This document shows, piece by piece, positions 23,259-31,515 of a DNA stretch of 64,000 bases. Each line of letters starts with the position of its first letter. The stretch's first letter is position 1. The translations under genes were made by a program, and so were the position numbers. The notes beneath the pieces were generated by a model, which was given only the letters and a program-made list of their open reading frames with translations, had not been told where the DNA came from and did not search any database. This stretch comes from M3007 sp044226205 (GTDB lineage Bacteria > Bacteroidota > Bacteroidia > Chitinophagales > Saprospiraceae): positions 124,001-188,000 of the forward strand of contig JBGAHL010000005.1 of NCBI GenBank assembly GCA_044226205.1, in the 5' to 3' direction.

Positions 23259-24122
23259 TTATTCGGTGACGGGCACTGCCGGCAAAGACGGGTGGATCAA
23301 CACGATGGTGCGGCGGTTGGCTACTCGCCCTTCGGGTGTGGCATTGGAAGCGACCGGATAAAATTCGCCGCGCCCGATGGGCGTCAGCTGGTTGGCGTTG
23401 GTGTTGAAATCGCGGATCAGCAAACGAACGACGTTGGTGGCGCGCAACAAACTCCAGTCCCAGGTATCCTTGATGGTTTTGTCTTTGGGCAATGAATTAT
23501 CGGTATAGGCGATGATTTCGACATCGTATTCGGGGTGCTCGCCCAGCAAATCAGCCAGGGGTTTGAGCATGGTTTTACCTGTTGCGCTCACGGTGGTCGC
23601 GTCGGCGTTGAAAAGGGTTTTGTCGGGCAGCGATACGCTGACCGCTTCGTCCTGTGTCACTTCAATCGTGACGCCGGCCGTGCTGGCAAATGCCTTGGTC
23701 AGATTGGTTTTCAGGTCATTGAGAATTCTTCTCCGCTCTTTTTGCGCCGATTGAACTTTTTGCAGGGCGGCTGTCCGCTGGTCGAGCAAGCTGTTTTTGG
23801 CGGCCAGTTCGTTCTCCATTTGGGTGAGCTGGCTGCCGAGTTTGGAGGAAGATTCGCCCATTTGGCGGGTACGGGCATTCAATTCGTTGCGAAGGTCGTT
23901 GAGTTCTTCATTCTGGCTGCCGATGGTTTGATTCAACTCGCCAACCTGTTTGATCAGGTTGGTCGATTCATTGCGGCGTTCCAGCAGTTCCTGCAAAAGC
24001 ACTTTTTCCCTGGCCTCCGCCTGGTTGCGGGCTGCGAATTCTGCGCGATAAACACGTGGTTTTACGCAGGCTGAAACAAGAAACAACACGCCTGCGGCGC
24101 TGAGAAGAGCGATACGATTCAT
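23259..24122 (-). CDS. OmpA-family lipoprotein with coiled coil
   Basis: 287 aa. Lipobox VSAC at Cys19 gives a membrane-anchored lipoprotein. A long heptad-rich coiled coil spans about 30-130. A C-terminal OmpA-like peptidoglycan-binding domain follows, with FNADATTVSATGKTMLKPLA, DVEIIAYTDN (Asp and Asn of the diaminopimelate site) and GRVANRRTIVLI with the conserved Arg. It should link the envelope to peptidoglycan. A stand-alone gene. Confidence 0.9.
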   Translation of the reverse strand: MNRIALLSAAGVLFLVSACVKPRVYRAEFAARNQAEAREKVLLQELLERRNESTNLIKQVGELNQTIGSQNEELNDLRNELNARTRQMGESSSKLGSQLTQMENELAAKNSLLDQRTAALQKVQSAQKERRRILNDLKTNLTKAFASTAGVTIEVTQDEAVSVSLPDKTLFNADATTVSATGKTMLKPLADLLGEHPEYDVEIIAYTDNSLPKDKTIKDTWDWSLLRATNVVRLLIRDFNTNANQLTPIGRGEFYPVASNATPEGRVANRRTIVLIHPSLPAVPVTE

Positions 24123-24237
24123 GTTTTTGTGTCGGTGTGGGCAAGTTTGTTAGCCGTGGTTGAACAAGGTCGCAAATATTTTAAAAAATTGTGTCACAGT
24201 GAAATAGAAGAGTTTTTCTATTCTTGCGCTTCTACTT

Positions 24238-24606
24238 ATGAGATACCTCCTTTTTGCTGCAATCCTGTTTATTGCTTCCTGCTCCCTCGATGTGGGCCTG
24301 CTGTTCGGTCACTGGCAAGCCAGTGCATTTTATGAAAACGGCCAAACGGCCAGGGCGCAAACCGAAGTCGTCAGCCTTGAATTTTCTGCCGACGGGCGCT
24401 ACCAGTTTCGGTCTTCCGCCCATTACAGCGAGGCAGGAACATTCCGAGAGTCTGGAAATTTTCTTTACCTGACCGACACGACGGCCACGCCTTCCAAGAT
24501 TCGGAAAATCAAGGTTTTGTACCTCTCAAACGACACGCTGAAAATAAAAATGGGAAAGGACGGCAAGGAGCAAGTCCTGTTTTTATACCGCCAGTCAGGC
24601 CAGTAA
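24238..24606 (+). CDS. Small lipoprotein of unknown function (lipocalin-like)
   Basis: 122 aa. The signal ends in the lipobox IASC with Cys15. The mature part has the pattern GHWQASAFYENG followed by repeated short beta strands, as in the small lipocalin-like lipoproteins of Bacteroidota. No ligand can be inferred. Its 3' end overlaps the convergent MBL gene by 12 bp. Confidence 0.7.
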   Translation: MRYLLFAAILFIASCSLDVGLLFGHWQASAFYENGQTARAQTEVVSLEFSADGRYQFRSSAHYSEAGTFRESGNFLYLTDTTATPSKIRKIKVLYLSNDTLKIKMGKDGKEQVLFLYRQSGQ

Positions 24607-25449
24607 ATCGGCCAAGGCCCCTACCCTGTCCAGTACGATCCGCCCTTTATCGTCGCGGCGCACGGTGCCGCCGTCGGCAAGCGGATCGTGCTCGAAGAAC
24701 AGTATGTCGCCCTTGTCGGCCGCTTCCGTCAATAGACGGGTTTTCTCTTCCAGCGTGACCAGCGGACGAATATCGTACGCCATTACGTAGGGCATACCGA
24801 TATGCCATTGGGAGGGCATCAGGTCGGCGCAGTACACCAGTCGTTTATTGCCCAGGTGGACAACCGGCACCATCATGGCTTCTGTATGGCCGTAATAAAA
24901 CTGGATATCAAAGCCGGGCAGGAAGCTTATATTTTGTTGTACGTCAACAAATTGCACCTTGTTTTGATCGAGCAGCGGCTGAAAGTTTTCCGTTAAAAAA
25001 GAGGCTTTTTCACGGGCATTCGGGTGTGTAGCCCACTCCCAGTGTACGCGGTTGGACCAATAGATTGCATTGGGGAAAGCCAGCTCGATGTCGCCGGTTT
25101 GGTCGTTTTTCCAGAGTGCCCCGCCGCAATGATCGAAATGCAGGTGCGTCAAAAACACGTCGGTGATTTCTTCTCTTTTTACCCCTGCCTTTTGCAAAGA
25201 ACCAAACAGGGTTTCCGCTCCGAACGGCATAAAATGCGAGCGGAACTTCTCGTCCTGCTTGTTGCCTATACCTGTGTCGATCAGGATTTTACGGTCAGCG
25301 GTTTCCACCAGCAAGGCGCGCATCGCCCAGGTGCACATATTGTCCCCGTCGGGCGGGTTCATCTTTTCCCACATCCTTTTAGGCACTACGCCGAACATGG
25401 CGCCGCCGTCGAGTTTGAAATAGCCGGTATGGATGACGCTGATCTTCAT
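24595..25449 (-). CDS. MBL-fold metallohydrolase
   Basis: 284 aa with the complete dizinc signature HLHFDHCGG (H-x-H-x-D-H), a later GHTEAM histidine and CADLMPS aspartate. The layout resembles AHL-lactonase-like and related cytosolic hydrolases (N-terminal TGYFKLDGG). The substrate cannot be assigned from sequence. No signal peptide. A MITE-like hairpin begins 8 nt upstream of the start codon, so the promoter has either been displaced or supplied by the element. Confidence 0.85.
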   Translation of the reverse strand: MKISVIHTGYFKLDGGAMFGVVPKRMWEKMNPPDGDNMCTWAMRALLVETADRKILIDTGIGNKQDEKFRSHFMPFGAETLFGSLQKAGVKREEITDVFLTHLHFDHCGGALWKNDQTGDIELAFPNAIYWSNRVHWEWATHPNAREKASFLTENFQPLLDQNKVQFVDVQQNISFLPGFDIQFYYGHTEAMMVPVVHLGNKRLVYCADLMPSQWHIGMPYVMAYDIRPLVTLEEKTRLLTEAADKGDILFFEHDPLADGGTVRRDDKGRIVLDRVGALADLLA

Positions 25450-25456
25450 GGTTTAG

Positions 25457-25617
25457 AGTATGTTGAAAGTTGTATTATCTGCTAATATGAAAAGGATTTT
25501 TTAGCCAGACAAGGCGCTTTTTGTAAACGTAATGGGACTAATTACGGTGAAAAAAAGGAACGAAGTATGGCTGAAAAAGACTTTCATATTAGCGATAAAT
25601 ACAACTTTCAACATACT
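25457..25617. mobile_element. MITE-like hairpin element with 5-bp direct repeats
   Basis: 161 bp. The termini are inverted repeats: the first 20 bases (from AGTATGTTGAAAG) are identical on both ends, and after a 4-base mismatch block the next 12 (GCTAATATGAAA) match again. Further inside, looser inverted matches run to the centre. The element is flanked by TTTAG at 25452-25456 and 25618-25622, a likely target-site duplication. The right copy contains the ribH stop codon. No transposase is encoded. Confidence 0.75.
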
Positions 25618-25618
25618 T

Positions 25619-26134
25619 TTAGAACCCGATGGTTTTTTTGCTGCTTTTAGCCTCCGATTTCAGGGCTGCCATGCGGATAGCGGTCACGGCCGCCTCCACG
25701 CCTTTGTTGCCGTGTACGCCACCTGCGCGATCGAGGGCCTGTTGCTCGTCGTTGGGCGTCAGCACCCCGAAAATGAAGGGCCTTCCCGTAGCGATCCCCA
25801 GATTAACCAGGCCATTCGCCACGGCATGATTGATGTACTCATTGTGGCTGGTGTCGCCTTTGATCACACAACCGAGGCAGATCACCGCGTCGGGGTTGTG
25901 CTTCGACGCGATGAGTCGGGCGCCCGACGGGAGTTCGAAAGCGCCCGGCACCTGGATGGTGTGGATGTTTTCGGGCTTTGCGCCGTGTTTGACCAGCGTT
26001 TCGAAACAGCCTTCGTAAAGCGCATGCGTGATGTGGGCATTGTACTCGGCAACGACAATGCCGAACGTCATCTCACTGGCGTTCGGCATATTGTCGTCCC
26101 GGTAATCCGAAAGATTTTTAAGCGCTGAGGCCAT
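25619..26134 (-). CDS. ribH: 6,7-dimethyl-8-ribityllumazine synthase
   Basis: 171 aa. Family motifs in order are VVAEYNAHIT (substrate-binding), VPGAFELP, CLGCVIKGDTSHNEYI (with the catalytic His in the SHNEYI region), and PFIFGVLTPNDEQQALDRAGG. It condenses 5-amino-6-ribitylamino-uracil with 3,4-dihydroxy-2-butanone 4-phosphate in riboflavin synthesis. No other rib gene is nearby. The TAA lies in the direct repeat flanking the MITE-like element, so the insertion left the reading frame intact. Confidence 0.95.
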   Translation of the reverse strand: MASALKNLSDYRDDNMPNASEMTFGIVVAEYNAHITHALYEGCFETLVKHGAKPENIHTIQVPGAFELPSGARLIASKHNPDAVICLGCVIKGDTSHNEYINHAVANGLVNLGIATGRPFIFGVLTPNDEQQALDRAGGVHGNKGVEAAVTAIRMAALKSEAKSSKKTIGF

Positions 26135-26169
26135 TTCGGAAGGAGGGTTTTTGTCGTGTAAAAATGAAT

Positions 26170-27003
26170 TTACTGCGGTTTTTTGCGGAGAAACTGATAG
26201 GCTACGCCGCCTACCGTGTAAGCGCCTTTTTCATCAGGTTTCTGGTTAATGAGGTTGTAGATGGTCAGGGTATCGTTGTCGCCGCCGTAGCGGTAGCCAA
26301 AGAAATCACGGTTGTCGGGTTGTTTGGAATTGTACAATTCCATGACATCGATTTCATCGCCGGTAACAAAACAATCGCCCGCCGTACAAAGTTCGTAGCG
26401 GTCGTAGTTGGGCAGATTTTGCAAGGCGCCGGTCGGAGCGAATACCACGGGGCCCTTGATGTTGCTTTTGCGCAGGGACGTAAACTGGCCGGAGAACAGG
26501 TTGTGGTTGAGCGCCAGAAGGAAAGCCAGGTACCCGTCGCGAACCGTCGAGTTGGAGCGAATAAAACGGTCGACCTGCGTTCTTTTGCCCGACGTGCCGT
26601 CGAACATCGTGATGTCTTTCTGACCCTGGGCCTGGGAGTCATAAACGAGGAAAACGGATTTCCCCGGACGGGCGCCTTTCAGCTCGATCGTATCGACACG
26701 AATGACGTACGGCAGTTTGTAATTTTCAATGCCGTTGTAGCACATCACGCTGTCGCCGAAGGCCGGATCGAAGGTCACGGTGAAGGCATACGGGGCATGT
26801 GCGTTGTTCATGGCGCCCAGCACCGAGCCGTATTGATTGGCGCGCGACACAAAATCCATGGCAATCCAGTGGCCCGTCAGGTGGGTAATGTCGGCGGTGG
26901 GCAGTGCGCTGCTTTGTTGCGCGCCGCCGGTTTTGTCCTGTTTGCAGGCGGCAAAAGAGATGCTGATGATGAGAGCGACGAAAAGCAGGTATTTTGTGTA
27001 CAT
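26170..27003 (-). CDS. Lipoprotein of unknown function
   Basis: 277 aa. Signal peptide with lipobox FAAC (Cys20). The mature part begins with a small lipocalin-like pattern (HLTGHWIAMDFVSRAN) and continues beta-rich, with an internal Cys pair in ELCTAGDCF. I recognise no specific family. A -7 element TAATTTTG lies 38 nt upstream, so it is probably transcribed on its own. Confidence 0.7.
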   Translation of the reverse strand: MYTKYLLFVALIISISFAACKQDKTGGAQQSSALPTADITHLTGHWIAMDFVSRANQYGSVLGAMNNAHAPYAFTVTFDPAFGDSVMCYNGIENYKLPYVIRVDTIELKGARPGKSVFLVYDSQAQGQKDITMFDGTSGKRTQVDRFIRSNSTVRDGYLAFLLALNHNLFSGQFTSLRKSNIKGPVVFAPTGALQNLPNYDRYELCTAGDCFVTGDEIDVMELYNSKQPDNRDFFGYRYGGDNDTLTIYNLINQKPDEKGAYTVGGVAYQFLRKKPQ

Positions 27004-27041
27004 CGAAAGAAATATTTATGACTATTTTCAAAAAAGAGGCG

Positions 27042-27049
27042 CAAAATTA
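27042..27049 (-). promoter_or_regulatory. Candidate -7 element of the lipoprotein gene
   Basis: The minus strand reads TAATTTTG, an exact TAnnTTTG match, 38 nt before the ATG. No well-spaced TTTG element was seen upstream. Confidence 0.4.
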
Positions 27050-27082
27050 GCGTTTGCCGGGTTCAAAAAGGAAAATGCAGCG

Positions 27083-27958
27083 CTATTTCAAAAACTTGAC
27101 TTTTACAAAAAACCTGGGATCGCGCGCACCGAGGTAACGCGCCGCCGCCGGCGACAGAATGACCTCGATATTGGGCTCATAACCAGCGGGTATCCGGCCG
27201 ATGACCTTGACATACACCGTCCGGCGACTCATTGGATTGGTGACAGCCATGACGGTGCCGATGTCGGCTTCACGGTGCAGGGCGTAAAAGGCGCCCTCTT
27301 CCTTGCTGTCGCGCTGCCAGAAGCAAACGCCCTGGCCAAGTTGCTCCTTTCGGCCGCTTTTCTGTTGTTCGTACCGCTCCGCCATGGCATTGGCCGGCGC
27401 AGCGCTCTGTGCAGGGCGCCATTCGGCAGGTATTCCCTCGATGCTGAGCCAGCCCATGTGGATCAGTTGCCCGGGTTTTATATTGTTGTTTTTCAGGTGG
27501 TTGCGTTTGATGATCGTATCAACGGGCATGTCGAAATACCGTTTACAAATGGTAAACAGGTTGTCGCCGTCCTGCACGACATAGCAGATGGGGGCAAATT
27601 TGCGGGAGGAGAAATCCTTACCTTTGTAGCGCTTGATCGCCCTGTTGGGAACCGGAATTTTGACCCGTTTTCCCACCTGCAAGGTCGGGTCGGTCTGGAA
27701 TTGCGGGTTGTGCTCGTATAGTTCTTCCAGGCTCAATCCGTAAAAGCGGGCCAGCGAGAACATGGTTTGTTTGGGCTTTACGAGGTGGTGGATAAATTTT
27801 TTGCCGTTACTCACCGTGAGCCACACCGTGTCCTTGTAGGTCAGATAGGCCGGCAACTTTTCGGCCGGTGCAGCGGCGGCTGGCGATTTGCCGGCAGTTT
27901 GCGCTGACGCAGACGTAAAATGCGCCAGCAGCAGGCATAAAAGGGTTATTCGAAGCAT
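27083..27958 (-). CDS. Secreted protein with two LysM domains and a C-terminal DPBB-like domain
   Basis: 291 aa. A signal peptide ends near ASAQ. Two LysM repeats are seen: HHLVKPKQTMFSLARFYG to KRVKIPVP (about 57-104) and CYVVQDGDNLFTICKRYF to GQLIHMG (about 124-170). The last 80 residues, GVCFWQRDS...EADIGTVMAVTNPMSRRTVYVKVIGRIP, resemble a double-psi beta-barrel of the RlpA type. The protein likely binds peptidoglycan; catalysis is not evident. A good promoter lies upstream. Confidence 0.8.
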   Translation of the reverse strand: MLRITLLCLLLAHFTSASAQTAGKSPAAAAPAEKLPAYLTYKDTVWLTVSNGKKFIHHLVKPKQTMFSLARFYGLSLEELYEHNPQFQTDPTLQVGKRVKIPVPNRAIKRYKGKDFSSRKFAPICYVVQDGDNLFTICKRYFDMPVDTIIKRNHLKNNNIKPGQLIHMGWLSIEGIPAEWRPAQSAAPANAMAERYEQQKSGRKEQLGQGVCFWQRDSKEEGAFYALHREADIGTVMAVTNPMSRRTVYVKVIGRIPAGYEPNIEVILSPAAARYLGARDPRFFVKVKFLK

Positions 27959-27976
27959 AGTTTTCTCTGTTTACCG

Positions 27977-28009
27977 CAAAAGTACGACGCTTTTGCAGTA
28001 CGGTTCAAA
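27977..28009 (-). promoter_or_regulatory. Promoter of the LysM protein gene
   Basis: On the minus strand TTTG (28009-28006), a 21-nt spacer and TACTTTTG (27984-27977) fit the Bacteroidota consensus TTTG-N17-23-TAnnTTTG, 18 nt ahead of the ATG. Confidence 0.6.
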
Positions 28010-28032
28010 GCCTCATAAACGAACGATTTGTT

Positions 28033-28755
28033 ATGATTCTTGCAGTTATCCCGGCTCGCTACGGTTCCACACGTTTTCCCGGCAAACCATTGGCCGATAT
28101 TCGGGGAAAAAGTATGATCCGCCGGACCTGGGAGCAGGTCAGCGCAGCCAAACTGGTTGACCGCGTCGTGGTGGCGACCGACGACCAGCGTATTTTCCAG
28201 CACGTGCAGGATTTTGGCGGCGAAGTGATGATGACGCGCGCCGACCATGCCAGCGGAACGGATCGTTGTGCGGAGGTCGCCAGGCGCTACAAAGACGCCG
28301 ATCTCATCCTGAACGTACAGGGCGACGAGCCGTTCATTCAACCTGAACAAATTGATTTTCTTTGTGTTACGCTGCTTTCCCAACCGAAGTTCGGCATTGC
28401 GACCTTGTTGAAAAAAATTGAAGACCCCGCGCTGCTGCACAACCCCAACGTCGTGAAGGGCGTTCACGGCCCGGGCAACGGCGCCTTGTATTTCAGCCGC
28501 CATCCGATTCCCTATTTTCGCGATGCGCCGGCCGAAGAATGGATCAGGCGCCATCCGTACTACAAGCACATCGGCATGTACGCTTTCAAACGCGCCACCC
28601 TGCTAAAAATCGCCCGCCTCTCCCCTGCCCCGCTGGAGAAGGCCGAGTCGCTGGAGCAACTCCGATGGCTGGAAAACGGCTTGCGCATAGCGGTCGGAAT
28701 CACGGACATGGAGACGGTCGGGATCGATACGCCCGAGGACCTGGCCAGATTTTAA
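28033..28755 (+). CDS. kdsB: 3-deoxy-manno-octulosonate cytidylyltransferase
   Basis: 240 aa. The N-terminal nucleotide-binding motif IPARYGSTRFPGKPL, the VVVATDD segment and the metal-binding NVQGDEPFI are diagnostic. It activates Kdo as CMP-Kdo for lipid A-core synthesis in the cytosol. The C-terminal METVGIDTPEDL is also typical. It ends convergently with the inward-rectifier channel gene, sharing TTAA. Confidence 0.95.
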   Translation: MILAVIPARYGSTRFPGKPLADIRGKSMIRRTWEQVSAAKLVDRVVVATDDQRIFQHVQDFGGEVMMTRADHASGTDRCAEVARRYKDADLILNVQGDEPFIQPEQIDFLCVTLLSQPKFGIATLLKKIEDPALLHNPNVVKGVHGPGNGALYFSRHPIPYFRDAPAEEWIRRHPYYKHIGMYAFKRATLLKIARLSPAPLEKAESLEQLRWLENGLRIAVGITDMETVGIDTPEDLARF

Positions 28756-29702
28756 TCCAATTGCTCTACGCGCTCAAATGCCCCGATTTGGCGGGTGAGC
28801 ATGTGGGGCAACCCATTCGAGGTGCGCCCGAGAACGGGTTTGAACCGCGCATTCCAGACAATTTCCTCCACCGAATACGAACGCCGGGCATAGGTCAACT
28901 GATGATTGGCCTCGTCGACGCCTTTGACCAAAACCAGGATTTCCACATTTGCCTCAATGAAATCCTGCTCTGAAAAACCTGCCAGAGGACTGTCTTCATT
29001 GAGCGAATGAACCACTGTCCAGGACAGGGAGAAAAAGGATACTTTGCTGATTTCCAGCGATAAATTGTAGAATTTCCGAGTGACATTTCCCGTGTCGTCG
29101 CGCTGATTGGCCAGAAGAATCATTTGCACTTCGGTCTCAACCAGTTCACTTTTGCGGGCATTGCCCATGCGGATCATGAGGCCACGGCCACCGCGGTAGG
29201 GCGCCACCAGCATGTTTTCACTGAATGCCACCCGCGCTTTGGGCCTCGAAAAACGACCGTACAGCAAGCCGGAGACGAGCGCAAAAGTCAGCAAGCCCAG
29301 AAAGGACTCGAAGGACGCAACAATGTTGGTGGGCAGATTGCCCGGCGACACATGGCCGTATCCTACCGTCGTGAGCGTTTGGCTGCTGAAAAAGTACGCC
29401 CACATAAAATTATGCCCCCATCCGCCCGGCGGAACGCCATTGAGGTGCTCGATACCGAGGGCTAAATACAGCGAGGCGAAAATCAAATTGATCAGCACGA
29501 AGCAACACACGACAACCCCCAAAAACGCCCAGCCGGGCATAGAAATCAGGTAGTAATAAGTGTTGTCCCAGCGGCTCAGGTTCTGGCGGACGACGTTGAA
29601 TGAGCCGTCGGGATTCATGGCTCGAATGCCTGTTGTAGCGTTGTTGCCGAACCCGAGTTCCTGTTGGCGGGCATTACCGGCTATTTTTCGAAGAATGGAC
29701 AT
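28752..29702 (-). CDS. Inward-rectifier (Kir-type) potassium channel
   Basis: 316 aa from the ATG at 29702; the 42 upstream in-frame codons do not match the family. Slide-helix region SRWDNTYYYLISMPGW, transmembrane helix 1 (about 58-82), pore helix and filter TTVGYGHVSP (TVGYG 112-116) and transmembrane helix 2 (about 125-148) are followed by the immunoglobulin-like cytoplasmic domain of KirBac channels. The complete domain (FSENMLVAPYRGG, MIRMGNARKSELVE) is present. It is the second potassium channel family in this window. Confidence 0.93.
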   Translation of the reverse strand: MSILRKIAGNARQQELGFGNNATTGIRAMNPDGSFNVVRQNLSRWDNTYYYLISMPGWAFLGVVVCCFVLINLIFASLYLALGIEHLNGVPPGGWGHNFMWAYFFSSQTLTTVGYGHVSPGNLPTNIVASFESFLGLLTFALVSGLLYGRFSRPKARVAFSENMLVAPYRGGRGLMIRMGNARKSELVETEVQMILLANQRDDTGNVTRKFYNLSLEISKVSFFSLSWTVVHSLNEDSPLAGFSEQDFIEANVEILVLVKGVDEANHQLTYARRSYSVEEIVWNARFKPVLGRTSNGLPHMLTRQIGAFERVEQLD

Positions 29703-29850
29703 ATCAAAAGCAGTAAAAGGAAAATTGTGTTCCTTCGTGCGGCTAAATGGCAAAAAAGATGCGATTTCGGCAAACAAAAGCCCGGGTGCAAAGTTTAGGG
29801 TGTATCTGACAAATCCTAGTTGAACCACAAGATTTCAATTTGAAGAGTGT

Positions 29851-31272
29851 ATGAAACGACGTGCAATAGTCTGGTTCCGTCAGGATCTTCGAGTACACGA
29901 TAATGAGGCGCTCACCAATGCGCTTCGTATGGCGGATGAGGTCATTCCCGTATTCATCTTTGATCCTCGCATGTTCAAGGGCCAAACGCGCTTTGGCTTT
30001 CCCAAAATCGGCAAGTTTCGCGCAAAATTCATCCTGGAAAGCGTTGCTGACCTCCGCCAGAACCTTCGTTCGCTCGGCAGCGAATTGATTGTCCGAATCG
30101 GATTGCCCGAGGCCATTCTTCCCGAACTGGCCGAACAACACAAAGTCTCCTGGGTGCTTTGCAATCGCGAACGCACGCAGGAGGAAGTAAACGTGCAGGA
30201 TGCTCTGGAACAAAAACTGTGGTGTATCGGGGCCGAACTGCTCTATTCGCGGGGAAAAATGCTCTTCCACACCCAGGATTTACCCATGCCGGTGCAACAT
30301 ACGCCGGACGTTTTTTCCCAGTTCAGGAAGGAAAACGAGCAGATCACGCCCGTCCGTCCGCCACTCCCCTCGCCTATCGCCCTGCCTGCCTTGCCGTCGG
30401 GCATCGAACCCGGCAAACTGCCCGAACTTACAGACTGGGGACACGAACCGTTTGAAACGGATTACAGGACGACCCTGCCGTTCAAAGGTGGTGAAACGGA
30501 AGGTCTGCGGCGACTAAGATATTATTTCTGGGAAAAAGACCTGGCTGCCAGCTACAAGGAAACGCGCAACGGCATGATCGGGGGCGATTATTCCACCAAA
30601 TTCTCCCCCTGGCTGGCGCAGGGCTGCCTGTCGCCCAAAATGATCTACCACGAACTCAAACGTTACGAACGCGAGCGCGTGAGCAACAACAGCACCTACT
30701 GGATCTATTTTGAGTTGCTCTGGCGCGATTTTTTCCGCCTGATGGGCAAAAAACACGTCAATCGTATTTTTCTGAAAGGCGGACCGCGCAACAAACCCGA
30801 TACGGGCCTGACGAACAATCGCGCCGCTTTTGACAAATGGGCCTCGGGAAATACAGGCATCCCGTTCATCGATGCCAATATGCGCGAACTGGCTGCAACG
30901 GGCTTCATGAGCAACCGCGGCCGACAAAACACTGCTTGCTTCCTCGTCAAAGACCTCAAAGTGAACTGGCAAATGGGCGCCGAATGGTTCGAATCACTGC
31001 TGATCGATTACGACCCAACAAGCAACTGGGGCAACTGGAATTACGTGGCGGGCGTAGGCTCCGACCCTCGCGAAGACCGCTATTTCAATACGCTGACCCA
31101 GGCCAAACATTACGATCCGAAAGGCGATTATGTCAGACTCTGGTGCCCCGAACTGGAGCATGTGCCGGCCGAGCTGATTCATCGCCCCGATCTGATCACC
31201 CACGCCGATCGCAAACAATTCGGCCTCAACGGCTATCCGCAACCCGTCGTAGAGGTGGATAAATGGCTCTAG
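29851..31272 (+). CDS. cry: DASH-type cryptochrome
   Basis: 473 aa. The N-terminal photolyase antenna domain starts VWFRQDLRVHDNEAL. The FAD domain carries the CRY-DASH signature segments FELLWRDFFR, DANMRELAATGFMSNRGRQN, NWQMGAEWFES, SNWGNWNYVAGVGSDPREDR and YDPKGDYVRLWCPEL. DASH proteins bind FAD and usually an MTHF antenna; they repair CPDs in single-stranded DNA or act in blue-light signalling. It is divergent from the Kir gene and overlaps the DUF5522 gene by 4 bp. Confidence 0.93.
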   Translation: MKRRAIVWFRQDLRVHDNEALTNALRMADEVIPVFIFDPRMFKGQTRFGFPKIGKFRAKFILESVADLRQNLRSLGSELIVRIGLPEAILPELAEQHKVSWVLCNRERTQEEVNVQDALEQKLWCIGAELLYSRGKMLFHTQDLPMPVQHTPDVFSQFRKENEQITPVRPPLPSPIALPALPSGIEPGKLPELTDWGHEPFETDYRTTLPFKGGETEGLRRLRYYFWEKDLAASYKETRNGMIGGDYSTKFSPWLAQGCLSPKMIYHELKRYERERVSNNSTYWIYFELLWRDFFRLMGKKHVNRIFLKGGPRNKPDTGLTNNRAAFDKWASGNTGIPFIDANMRELAATGFMSNRGRQNTACFLVKDLKVNWQMGAEWFESLLIDYDPTSNWGNWNYVAGVGSDPREDRYFNTLTQAKHYDPKGDYVRLWCPELEHVPAELIHRPDLITHADRKQFGLNGYPQPVVEVDKWL

Positions 31273-31469
31273 ACAAGCCCTGGTCCCTTGTTATCCGACG
31301 ATTCTTCTTTCTTTTTTCTGTAAGGACAATGCCTGCACCCGCTGCCGCAGCACCTGCCGCGCCGCAGCAGATAGGCTTCGGTAAAAACCATGTAGCCCCT
31401 TTCCAGGTAGTAATCTCTGCCCTCTACCAAAGGCAAAACAGGCGGGTCTGACGGGTTTGATTTGGACAT
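31269..31469 (-). CDS. DUF5522 small cysteine-rich protein
   Basis: 66 aa. The core YYLERGYMVFTEAYLLRRGRC followed by CGSGCRHCPY matches the DUF5522 pattern: an aromatic/VFTE segment, then CC-x2-C-x2-C. The four closely spaced cysteines could bind zinc or an Fe-S cluster, but no function is known. Its 3' end overlaps the cryptochrome gene. Confidence 0.8.
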   Translation of the reverse strand: MSKSNPSDPPVLPLVEGRDYYLERGYMVFTEAYLLRRGRCCGSGCRHCPYRKKKEESSDNKGPGLV

Positions 31470-31515
31470 AGATTTTCAAAACGATCTTCTCGAAAAAAAG
31501 TTGAGTCCTGGCGGG

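Noticed and set aside
25457..25617. Integron attC site
   Set aside because: Imperfect palindromes can be attC sites, but the ends lack the RYYYAAC/GTTRRRY core pair, no integrase or array is present, and a 5-bp direct repeat fits transposition better.
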